A stretch of 20,612 bases of DNA. Origin: an uncultured Geobacter sp. GTDB taxonomy: Bacteria > Desulfobacterota > Desulfuromonadia > Geobacterales > Geobacteraceae. The translations under genes and the position numbers were made by a program. The notes below the pieces were generated by a model. It saw nothing but the letters and a program-made list of their open reading frames with translations. It was not told the origin of the DNA and ran no database searches. The stretch covers positions 1-20,612 of the forward strand of contig CALABV010000067.1 in NCBI GenBank assembly GCA_937886325.1, read 5' to 3'. Position 1 is the first letter of the stretch, and each line of letters opens with the position of its first letter. This document shows positions 1-6,949 of the stretch, piece by piece.

Positions 1-1
1 A

Positions 2-181
2 CTTGCCCCGCCCATTCACAACCTGGTGAGACTGGCTGAGAAGGCAGGAATTGAACTCACGGACAAACAGCTTGACCTGCTGGCCGATGTAAATGAATTC
101 AATATTGAGGGTCGTTATCCGGACTCACGACTTGCGCCCCCCAACCTGGAAATCGCGAAACATTATATTCAGAGCAAATAG
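2..181 (+). CDS. HEPN-domain protein, C-terminal part (probable toxin of a HEPN/MNT pair)
   Basis: This open frame enters from the left edge and ends at TAG 179-181, giving the last 59 residues. It begins LAPPIHNLVRLAEKAG and continues through NEFNIEGRYPDSRLAPP. The 'HxL..L....G' turn and the later 'Y/F-N-x-E-x-RYP' segment are typical of the C-terminal half of PF05168 HEPN domains. In the family, HEPN proteins paired with a minimal nucleotidyltransferase act as RNase or translation-blocking toxins. The RX4-6H RNase motif is not visible in this fragment and could lie upstream or be absent. The gene sits 13 bases before the MNT gene on the same strand, which supports a two-gene toxin-antitoxin unit. 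It is partial because of the window edge, not visibly broken. Confidence 0.75.
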   Translation, partial: LAPPIHNLVRLAEKAGIELTDKQLDLLADVNEFNIEGRYPDSRLAPPNLEIAKHYIQSK

Positions 182-194
182 CGGAGATGCGGGA

Positions 195-521
195 ATGCTT
201 GACCAATCTGTTCTGAAAGCCGTGAAAAAATTCGTAGCGGCTGTTGCTTCAGCAGGAATCACTATCGAAAAGGTAGTGGTTTTCGGCTCGCAGGCACGGG
301 GTCAGGCGCGGGAATGGAGTGATATCGATCTTCTTGTTGTTTCTCCCCGGTTCGATGACATGGAAGATCGCACGTTCATCAACCTTCTGTGGCGAATCGC
401 CGCCCGCGTAGACAGCAGGATTGAGCCGATCCCGTGCGGATCAAGACAGTGGAGAGAGGACGACTCATCAGCGGTAATTGAAATTGCCCGGCGTGAAGGC
501 GAGGTTCTTGAGGCGGCTTGA
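195..521 (+). CDS. MNT-domain nucleotidyltransferase (probable antitoxin partner of HEPN)
   Basis: The 108-residue protein is a minimal nucleotidyltransferase of the DNA polymerase beta superfamily. Around residues 25-45 it has VVVFGSQARGQAREWSDIDL, an exact GS-x10-DxD active-site motif, the form found in MntA-type antitoxins. Members of this family neutralise the HEPN partner, in studied cases by AMPylating it. The frame is open further upstream (to 93), but that extension would overlap the HEPN gene and does not look like protein. The ATG at 195 has a GGAG ribosome site at 183-186 and follows the HEPN stop by 13 bases, so I chose it. The C-terminal part (IEPIPCGS... VIEIARREGEVLE) fits the usual end of these domains. 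The gene is convergent with the large - strand operon. Confidence 0.82.
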   Translation: MLDQSVLKAVKKFVAAVASAGITIEKVVVFGSQARGQAREWSDIDLLVVSPRFDDMEDRTFINLLWRIAARVDSRIEPIPCGSRQWREDDSSAVIEIARREGEVLEAA

Positions 522-565
522 GAGAAGAACCCCGCATATCCAATCCACCAGCAAACGGCATAGTG

Positions 566-592
566 AAAAAGTATCTGACAGCAATTGGTCAG
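566..592 (-). terminator. weak hairpin plus T-run, possible terminator of the - strand operon
   Basis: In the 133-base gap between the convergent genes (522-654), the - strand reads CTGAC, an 8-base loop, GTCAG, then ATAC and TTTTT. The stem is only 5 bp and the T-run starts four bases after it, so this is at best a weak intrinsic terminator. I see nothing else recognisable in the gap. Confidence 0.25.
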
Positions 593-654
593 TCAAAAAG
601 AAAGGCACACCCCAAAAGGACCCTTATAAGTAATAACGAAGAAATGACGACATT

Positions 655-2007
655 TCAAACCCTGCCGTTCACCGTACTCTCGTCTTTACCGGTCAAAATC
701 CGCTCCACCACTTCAACCCCCTGCATGAAGGAATGATCCATATTGCCCACTTCGTATTTCCAGGCGCCGAAACGGCCTCGGGAATAGACGCCTTTGGATT
801 CCAGGTACGGTTGAATAATCCCAAGAGCCCGGTCCCGCCCGAGCGTCGGCACGGGATAGGAATACGGGATATCAATCAGATAGCGGCTTACAATACGGCT
901 GCGCTCGTCTTCGGTTATCATCCCCGAATTGATCAGCCCTTGGATGGTCTCTTCGATGATCCGGTCTTTATCAACCGGCTTATGGGGCGAGTAGGTCGTC
1001 TCGCACATCAGGGAGAAATAATTCTCGATATCACCGTTCGGCACGTTATAGGGGGAGTAGTTGAAGAAGTTGGTCACTCGGTAGAAGGGGGAATTGGATT
1101 CCGGAAAATACATCCAGCATTTGGAATCGACCCGTTTTCCGGTAAAGCCGAGGCCTACAATCAGCCCGCTGTTATGCACCAAGTCATTTGCCGCATCACG
1201 CACAGTTTCGGGGAGTGCGACGCACTTCCCGACAAAGAGGTCAAGGGGGGTCGTGTTGATAAGAACGTCGTATCGCTCCCGGCGGCCGTTGGCAAAGCAC
1301 AGCTCCTTCGATTCAAGGTCAACTGACACCAGTTCATGTCCGCAGGAAATCCGGTCTCGGAAAGGCCTTGCAATTCCCTCAAAGATGGCGCCTGTTCCGC
1401 CGAATTTGGGAAATTTGAACCGGTTGTTCGGTCCCCAGTTCACGTCATCCTTCTGTTCGGCAATGTTCCTCTCGACCCGGGCCAGATCCACCACGCTCAC
1501 CCGCTCGCCCAGCCATTCCTTACCCATCGTCTCCAGCGGCACACCCCAGACCTTACGGTTGTAGGGCTCCATGAAATATCGGACGATGCCTTCGCCGAAG
1601 ATCGCGTCCATCCATTGCCGGAAGTTTCGCGTCTCCGCCGGGTTCGTGCGTGCAGCACGCAATCCTTCGAGACACTTTTCCAAGGCTTCCGGCGGCAGAT
1701 GACGGATATTGTTCTGGAAGGGATACGGGACCCAAATGTCGAGGATTCGGACCCAACTTTTATGGAAGAGATGATAATAGTCTTTTCTTAAGGCTTTTTT
1801 GACCGCCTTGTCGAAGTAGTCGTAGTGGGAGAAGAGGACATGACCGCCGATGTCCCAAGTGAAACCCTTGTCATCGACAAAGGACGCGGTGAGACCGCCT
1901 ACGTGGGGATTGCGTTCAAAGAGATGCCATTCAGCGTGGCTTGACGTATTCAGCCAATGAGCGGCGCCGAGCCCCGCAGGGCCGGAGCCGAGGATAAAGA
2001 TACGCAT
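655..2007 (-). CDS. FAD-dependent oxidoreductase, UDP-galactopyranose-mutase / protoporphyrinogen-oxidase-like
   Basis: The 450-residue protein starts MRIFILGSGPAGLGAAHWL, a GxGxxG dinucleotide fold, followed by FERNPHVGGLT (the E that binds the FAD ribose, then the GG motif). GGHVLFSHYDYFD around residue 55 and a C-terminal RFGAWKYEVGNMDHSFMQG segment complete the FAD-binding fold typical of the amine-oxidase/UGM superfamily. Such enzymes in polysaccharide loci are related to pyranose-furanose mutases but are longer than classic UGM (about 370-400 residues), so substrate and reaction are uncertain; a desaturase or oxidase role is also possible. The ATG at 2007 has an AGGA ribosome site about 8 bases upstream. 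It is the last gene of the operon, 15 bases after the preceding glycosyltransferase. Confidence 0.8.
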   Translation of the reverse strand: MRIFILGSGPAGLGAAHWLNTSSHAEWHLFERNPHVGGLTASFVDDKGFTWDIGGHVLFSHYDYFDKAVKKALRKDYYHLFHKSWVRILDIWVPYPFQNNIRHLPPEALEKCLEGLRAARTNPAETRNFRQWMDAIFGEGIVRYFMEPYNRKVWGVPLETMGKEWLGERVSVVDLARVERNIAEQKDDVNWGPNNRFKFPKFGGTGAIFEGIARPFRDRISCGHELVSVDLESKELCFANGRRERYDVLINTTPLDLFVGKCVALPETVRDAANDLVHNSGLIVGLGFTGKRVDSKCWMYFPESNSPFYRVTNFFNYSPYNVPNGDIENYFSLMCETTYSPHKPVDKDRIIEETIQGLINSGMITEDERSRIVSRYLIDIPYSYPVPTLGRDRALGIIQPYLESKGVYSRGRFGAWKYEVGNMDHSFMQGVEVVERILTGKDESTVNGRV

Positions 2008-2022
2008 AAGATATCCTGAACT

Positions 2023-3045
2023 TTAACGCTGCACCGTGTCTACTGGAGGTAGATTGTTCAGGTCTTTATGGCCCATCGAGCGATATACGACCTCACGAGC
2101 ACGGATTAACAAAGGCATGGGAACTGGAATGAGCATAACCGGAAACAGCATCAGAAACTTAAACTTCTGCCATGGGGTAAGGGCAAAGAGAATGTCAACC
2201 AAACGCTTCCAATACCCGGCAACCTTTTTTGCCCTGTCGACGGCAATCCAGAAAGCAAGGCTCCTAAAAAAACCCCTGTCGGTCCACTGCTCAATTACAT
2301 ATGCTCTCAATTTTCGATCCTGAATAAGGGCCGCGTTTGAGACCCATTCCTTGTACATTTTGAGAGGATCAACCTCTGAAGTGCACATATCAGCACGCAG
2401 TACGATCGGTTCCTTTGCAACATAGATCACCACGTCATCTTCCATGGATTTGTTGAGGAACTTCATCGAAGGAAAGATGGTGGGGGCGGCCTGGAAACAG
2501 TAATTGGTATAAGCCTCGGCCTTAAAAATAATTGACGGCCAAAAAGCGCAAGCACGGTGATATCGAGCACCACACATAACCAACTGCCTTACCGTCGTCT
2601 CACCATATCCATTCCAACCGAGCTGTACTGGGGAGCGCGATGCAACGTAAACAAGCTCGTATTTGCAGCTAACTATCGCATTGATCACGTCATTCGAATA
2701 TGTGAAGTCATAAGTATCATCATCGCACAAAATCCAGGTGTAGCGATACGTTGATAATTCTATCGCCCTGAGAAAATTATAATCTCCGCCAATATTTCTT
2801 GTGTGCCTTATTACAGTGAAGTCATCAAACTTGTTTCTGTATTTATATGTTACTTCAGCAGTTCCGTCATTTGAACAATTATCAAGAACTGTAATATGGC
2901 ACTTGGCAAAAGGGCTGTTTTCCAAATGTCTCAAGGTATTGTCAAGACACTCATATCTATTATAGGTAATGAGCATTATTTCTAGAACAGACTCGAGCGT
3001 TTTTGATGTTGTCATATCCTTATCATCACAGCAAACATGTAGCAT
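2023..3045 (-). CDS. glycosyltransferase family 2
   Basis: This is a GT-A fold glycosyltransferase. After a short leader it has VLEIMLITYNRYECLDNTL (first beta strand and helix), TVLDNCSNDGT (donor-binding D) and WILCDDDTYDF (the acidic DxD-type metal site). The C-terminal third, near residues 280-330, has hydrophobic stretches (FKFLMLFPVMLIPVPMPLLI) that may contact the membrane. It probably adds a sugar to the surface glycan on the cytoplasmic side; donor and acceptor cannot be read. The start is uncertain. ATG 3045 gives 340 residues with a weak GGTG and a 20-base overlap with the upstream gene. ATG 3015 gives 330 residues with AAGGA placed too close. A GTG at 3060 has no ribosome site. 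Confidence 0.85.
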   Translation of the reverse strand: MLHVCCDDKDMTTSKTLESVLEIMLITYNRYECLDNTLRHLENSPFAKCHITVLDNCSNDGTAEVTYKYRNKFDDFTVIRHTRNIGGDYNFLRAIELSTYRYTWILCDDDTYDFTYSNDVINAIVSCKYELVYVASRSPVQLGWNGYGETTVRQLVMCGARYHRACAFWPSIIFKAEAYTNYCFQAAPTIFPSMKFLNKSMEDDVVIYVAKEPIVLRADMCTSEVDPLKMYKEWVSNAALIQDRKLRAYVIEQWTDRGFFRSLAFWIAVDRAKKVAGYWKRLVDILFALTPWQKFKFLMLFPVMLIPVPMPLLIRAREVVYRSMGHKDLNNLPPVDTVQR

Positions 3046-4177
3046 AAAGCACCGTTTCACTCACAAATGAAGTGTAATTCCTGATATAAAATTTATATCC
3101 AACACCAAGGCTATCCAGATAGAGAGGAATTTCCCAGAGATGACTTGGAGAATGATAGAGACAAACAGCCAAATCAGGGCGATACCTGCGAATTGTTTTT
3201 TCAGCGCCCTTGAGGGCCTCCAGCTCCGCGCCTTCAATATCCAAGGTTATTATGGTCGGCCCGAAACCGGGCAGGATTCGGTCAATGGTAACAGCCTGAG
3301 TCCATGATGAGCCAGATGCCAAGATTCTTGAACCAAAGCTGGTCTCGGAGTATGTGAATGGTTCGATACCTTCATGGCTGTATACTGCGCAGGGTAGCGC
3401 CAGAACCCGCGCCGCAAGCTCTGCATGATGCCCTTCCAGGTAATCGGCTGTCAGCCTGAACTGGTTAGGGTCAGGTTCAAAGCAGACCAGTTCTTCAACA
3501 CCTTCAATTCTGGAAAACACGCTCTTCATCTCACCGATACTGACACCACAGTAGACAAAACGTTTATGACCATGGGCCAGTTGAATATCCGGCGGAACAT
3601 ACTGCTCATGCCTGGGGGATGCGGGGAGAGGAACGGGTTTTCTGGTCAGGTGAGTCTGCAGACACTTAACATAAACCTCTTTGCTCAGATCATCAGCCAA
3701 CATTCCGAGGCACGATTGAATCCGCTCTCGATTACCCAGATAAAATTGAAAGCCTTCTATTGCAAGCTCACAGGGCAGACTGAACGGATTATGGATTTCG
3801 TAAATATCAAGCAGGGTGATTACATTAAGAAAACCACGCAGACGCAACGAGTTAACCACCTCTTCGAAGTAGTACTGGTTGCCAAGACAGACAACTACAA
3901 GTGCGTCTCTTTTCTCATCTTCATCCGGATTATAGTCACTGAGAGAACATGCTGGAATGCCCTCGAAAGTGTCACCAACTGAAAACTTACGATCCAGAAT
4001 GACAGAAGGAATATAGCCAAACTGCCGCATGACCACTTCCTTAAAATAGTGAAACGACTCTCCGGCACCGTACACTATCAGTCTGCGATTCCGAAATGCT
4101 CTCTGAATAAAAAATGAGTCCCCCGGAAACTCTTGCGACAAAAATAAGCTAGTTAGTTTTTCGGTGTATGTCGTCAT
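3026..4177 (-). CDS. FkbM-family methyltransferase with N-terminal Rossmann-like domain
   Basis: The 383-residue protein has two parts. Residues of about 25-130 form an added Rossmann-like domain: RRLIVYGAGESFHYFKEVV, then VILDRKF, FEGIPA and ALVVVCLGNQ. The C-terminal half is an FkbM SAM-dependent methyltransferase: RFVYCGVSIGE (an altered D-x-G-A-x-x-G loop), ELVCFEPDPNQF (the conserved FEPDP) and TIITLDIEGAELEALKGA (the conserved D-I-E-G-x-E). Family members O-methylate sugars or polyketides, so glycan methylation is the likely role. ATG 4177 lies 4 bases after the upstream stop; a TTG at 4189 would overlap it and has no ribosome site. The next gene upstream in the operon is a paralogue with the same layout. 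Confidence 0.82.
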   Translation of the reverse strand: MTTYTEKLTSLFLSQEFPGDSFFIQRAFRNRRLIVYGAGESFHYFKEVVMRQFGYIPSVILDRKFSVGDTFEGIPACSLSDYNPDEDEKRDALVVVCLGNQYYFEEVVNSLRLRGFLNVITLLDIYEIHNPFSLPCELAIEGFQFYLGNRERIQSCLGMLADDLSKEVYVKCLQTHLTRKPVPLPASPRHEQYVPPDIQLAHGHKRFVYCGVSIGEMKSVFSRIEGVEELVCFEPDPNQFRLTADYLEGHHAELAARVLALPCAVYSHEGIEPFTYSETSFGSRILASGSSWTQAVTIDRILPGFGPTIITLDIEGAELEALKGAEKTIRRYRPDLAVCLYHSPSHLWEIPLYLDSLGVGYKFYIRNYTSFVSETVLYATCLL

Positions 4178-4181
4178 ATTT

Positions 4182-5447
4182 TCATACAACTGCGTATAGA
4201 TCAGTATCGCAAAGGTGATAGGTATTATGTCTTAGATATAATCTGTAATCAGAGCAAATGTCCTTGACCAGTAACGGAATTTCGTAGATGGACTCTATCG
4301 CATGGTAAACACCAACGGCCAATTTAGGACGATGCTTTGCAATTGTGCGGGCAGCCCCCCTAATTGCGTCAGGTATCACATTTCCGCCGGGATCCATTTT
4401 GATAAATGTTACTTCTGTACCTTGCGAGAAGTCATCAAGCGAAACCACCTGAATCTCAACATCTCCAGTATGGCAGATTGCAGCGGCCTGGTCATGCAAC
4501 GCTATACCGGATGATTTGAACTGCAGTGTCCCCGTTTCTGACCACAGACCAATCTGATGGCAGGAAACGTTTGGGTAGGAAAAAGTGTTATTCAGCAGCG
4601 CTTCATAGCATTGCGGGTCAGGTTCAAAAGCCAAAATATGACTGTATGAAATTCCGTTTTTATCGCAGGCCTGCACAAATGTCCTGATGGTGTCGCCATC
4701 AAAAGCACCTACGTCAACGTATATCTCATGCTGCGCAAGTGGTAACACATCATTGTTAAAATAATAATAATCTTCCGGATAAGCTATATCATTATCAAAG
4801 CCGAACCCTTGAAACGGTTCACTAAAAGAACTAATAAATTTATCAAATATATTAAAATTTCCGCCAGACGCAAGGAGCGCAAGCTTAGTTATAAATAGTT
4901 CTTTTGACTTTAAGTCACTAAATATGTTGTATGCATTGTTCAACATTATCTCATCAGCCATTAATTTTGAAAACATACTAGCATGATTATGCTTCACCAA
5001 TATGTCTTTAATATAGCTTTGGGTTATGAAATTAGCATAAACAAATGCCATATAAGTCTTTCTATCTGGCTCTTTACACAGTATCCTGTCATTACTAAAA
5101 CCATTTTTCAAGAGTAAATACTTAACCTCTTGCGAATGATGTTTTGTAGCTATAACGATTAAACTGTTACCATGTGTATTGCAAAGCTCTTCAATGTCAA
5201 TTACCGGCAAACCACATATATTCGTTCCATTTTTTGCTTGATTAGTATCACAGAAACATACTGGAAACACCCCGTGGTTATTCAGAGCAACGCATAACTC
5301 CTGACCAAGACTTCCAGCCCCGAACAATACAACATCTTCTCCATTCAGCGCTTCTGACTTGTAGTCGCCAAGCAGCACATCAAGAAAATCCGGGGCTCCC
5401 TTGCTCGAAACAATTTCCTTTTCGATTTTGCGTAATACGGAAGACAT
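4182..5447 (-). CDS. FkbM-family methyltransferase with N-terminal Rossmann-like domain, altered motif
   Basis: This 421-residue protein has the same layout as its downstream neighbour. The N-terminal domain reads EDVVLFGAGSLGQELCVAL, CFCDTN, ICGLPVI and SLIVIATK. A middle helical region follows, then an FkbM methyltransferase with EIYVDVGAFDGDTIRTF (the SAM-binding loop, well kept) and ILAFEPDPQCYEALL. Where the family has D-[IV]-E-G-x-E, this copy reads FIKMDPGGNVIPDAIRGA (near residue 352), with one extra residue and both glutamates missing. The frame is intact on both sides. It may be inactive or altered in specificity. The start is supported by AGAGGT about 6 bases upstream. The coding sequence is visibly more AT-rich than the genes to its right (15.9-20.6 kb). 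Confidence 0.8.
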   Translation of the reverse strand: MSSVLRKIEKEIVSSKGAPDFLDVLLGDYKSEALNGEDVVLFGAGSLGQELCVALNNHGVFPVCFCDTNQAKNGTNICGLPVIDIEELCNTHGNSLIVIATKHHSQEVKYLLLKNGFSNDRILCKEPDRKTYMAFVYANFITQSYIKDILVKHNHASMFSKLMADEIMLNNAYNIFSDLKSKELFITKLALLASGGNFNIFDKFISSFSEPFQGFGFDNDIAYPEDYYYFNNDVLPLAQHEIYVDVGAFDGDTIRTFVQACDKNGISYSHILAFEPDPQCYEALLNNTFSYPNVSCHQIGLWSETGTLQFKSSGIALHDQAAAICHTGDVEIQVVSLDDFSQGTEVTFIKMDPGGNVIPDAIRGAARTIAKHRPKLAVGVYHAIESIYEIPLLVKDICSDYRLYLRHNTYHLCDTDLYAVV

Positions 5448-5452
5448 GAATT

Positions 5453-5458
5453 ACCTCT
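5453..5458 (-). promoter_or_regulatory. ribosome binding site (AGAGGT) for the FkbM gene starting at 5447
   Basis: On the - strand AGAGGT lies about 5-6 bases before ATG 5447 and fixes that start. It falls in the 29-base gap after the radical SAM gene. Confidence 0.6.
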
Positions 5459-5476
5459 GGAGCAACTCGTTAGTTG

Positions 5477-6946
5477 TCACACACTGTTGGTCTCTGCCTG
5501 CCGTAATTCCAATAACTCTGAGTCGCAGGACATGCAGTTCAAAATACTGGCAAGAATGTCATTCCTATGTTTCTCCGGGGCAGCCATCAAGATTATATCA
5601 GCGTCAAGGGAAACGATGTTCTCATACCCATATATCTGACAGCCTCCAACGAACTTGCCCTGTTGAACTGGATTGCGGTCAACAAGCCCAATCCACTCGG
5701 CTTGTCGAATAGTATCATCAGACAGCAATGCCAAGGTCTTAGGACATGCAGGCACCAACAGCACGCGCTTTCCCGAGAAATCCCTTTTTTCCGTTGACCC
5801 ATCATCTTTGATAACCCTGAAAGGTTTGATAGAAAACTGGTCCGGATTTCCAACAGGTATCGGCTGATTGTTCCGGAAATCAGTAAAAAGCAGATCGGGA
5901 TCAAGCTGCTGGACCGCACAACTCTCGCGTTCGATGTTCGCGAGAACTCGATCCATGATGTCCTTACCCTCACGGCTCACCGATGCAACGGCCTCTTTGA
6001 AATAGTGGAATGCCTCGATCCCATGTTTTTTAAGCAGCAAATACATTTTCACATAGGCATCAATCTGCGTACTGAAATCGTACCCGGTCTGCTGATTGTA
6101 TAACGGAGTAAAATCAAAAGTAAGCCAGATTTTTTGCGGGCGTAACGCCAGCATGGCGTAGGCAAAACCCGCGATGTCGTCGGCACCGCAATTGGATTTG
6201 CAGAAAATGTATTTCACCGCGAGCATTCCCTTCCCCTTGCTCCCCGCAACAGCATAACGGCTCAGATTTTCAAGCAATTGAAGATAATAGTCGCCCCCCC
6301 GCAACCGCCTGTAGGTTGATGGTGTCCCGGCATCTACGGAAACAGTACACCAGTAAATTGATCCATCTGCCAACCCGTCATAGATGTTCTTGCTGAAACG
6401 AACGGCATTTGTATGCATCAGCACTCGAATGCGACGGGCGCGGAAAAACTCCAGATAATCCTTTAAATTGTCCAGCAGCGTAGGCTCACCCCCAGCAAAA
6501 TCTACGTGTGCATTCCACATTACATCTTCCTTGTCAAACAGGTGAAGTATGCCCAAGGCGTCGTACTGGGGGGGGTATTGTTGCTTACTTCGCCCATAGG
6601 TGCAATAGGAACAACGAAGATTACAAAGGGTATAGTGCTGCAGGTCGATATGCCCAAGGTGAGAAAAACCGATATCTCCATAGCGCTTTGACTCAACCAT
6701 AAGACAGCGCTTGCAGTCCATATCGCTGTGGCTGTCGTTGAGCATTGCGATACACTTCTTTCGCCTCTCTACGATCAGTTCCTTCGTGACATGTCCGGCA
6801 TTAATTTCTTCCCTGGTTATAAATATTGGTGGAAGCAGCGCGCCACGGGCACATGATCGCAAACCGTCACTCCCTAAAAAAAGCCCGCTCTCCAATTTTG
6901 GACAGGTTTTTACAATCTCATCGGGCTTGAACAGTTCTCGACACAT
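5477..6946 (-). CDS. radical SAM protein with N-terminal cysteine-rich segment and C-terminal Rossmann-like domain
   Basis: This is a 489-residue radical SAM enzyme with an unusual layout. Residues 1-90 hold a cysteine-rich segment (LRSCARGALLPP, ERRKKCIAML, MDCKRC) that resembles a SPASM-type cluster domain but precedes the core. The core has YTLCNLRCSYC (C108, C112, C115, the CxxxCxxC that binds the SAM [4Fe-4S] cluster), DFAGGEPTLLD (GGEP, near 152) and MHTNAVRFSK. From about residue 392 a Rossmann-like domain follows (GKRVLLVPACPKTL, IGLVDRNP, DIILMAAPEKH), like the one on its neighbours. The reaction is unknown; oxidation, epimerisation or dehydration of a sugar fits the context. ATG 6946 follows the SDR stop by 3 bases and has AAGAAGG upstream. 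Confidence 0.85.
   Translation of the reverse strand: MCRELFKPDEIVKTCPKLESGLFLGSDGLRSCARGALLPPIFITREEINAGHVTKELIVERRKKCIAMLNDSHSDMDCKRCLMVESKRYGDIGFSHLGHIDLQHYTLCNLRCSYCTYGRSKQQYPPQYDALGILHLFDKEDVMWNAHVDFAGGEPTLLDNLKDYLEFFRARRIRVLMHTNAVRFSKNIYDGLADGSIYWCTVSVDAGTPSTYRRLRGGDYYLQLLENLSRYAVAGSKGKGMLAVKYIFCKSNCGADDIAGFAYAMLALRPQKIWLTFDFTPLYNQQTGYDFSTQIDAYVKMYLLLKKHGIEAFHYFKEAVASVSREGKDIMDRVLANIERESCAVQQLDPDLLFTDFRNNQPIPVGNPDQFSIKPFRVIKDDGSTEKRDFSGKRVLLVPACPKTLALLSDDTIRQAEWIGLVDRNPVQQGKFVGGCQIYGYENIVSLDADIILMAAPEKHRNDILASILNCMSCDSELLELRQAETNSV
6294..6300 (-). repeat. homopolymer run, 7 C on + strand (G7 in the coding strand)
   Basis: Seven identical bases lie inside the radical SAM gene, encoding the R-G-G of LRGGDYY. 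A slip here would shift the frame. Confidence 0.5.
6568..6574 (-). repeat. homopolymer run, 7 G on + strand (C7 in the coding strand)
   Basis: Seven identical bases in the same radical SAM gene, encoding the P-P of QYPPQY just after the cluster-binding cysteines. Confidence 0.5.
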
Positions 6947-6949
6947 GGC

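Noticed and set aside
93..194. N-terminal extension of the MNT protein
   Set aside because: It overlaps the HEPN gene in another frame, and the ATG at 195 has a good ribosome site, so the extension is not coding.
518..736. Small + strand frame starting TTG at the MNT stop
   Set aside because: It runs into the convergent FAD gene, has no ribosome site or recognisable protein character, and covers the probable terminator region.
733..1326. + strand open frame of 197 codons
   Set aside because: It is antisense to the FAD enzyme, whose motifs are clear on the other strand, and it has no recognisable domain.
3425..3982. + strand open frame of 185 codons
   Set aside because: It is a shadow of the FkbM gene on the - strand, with no family features.
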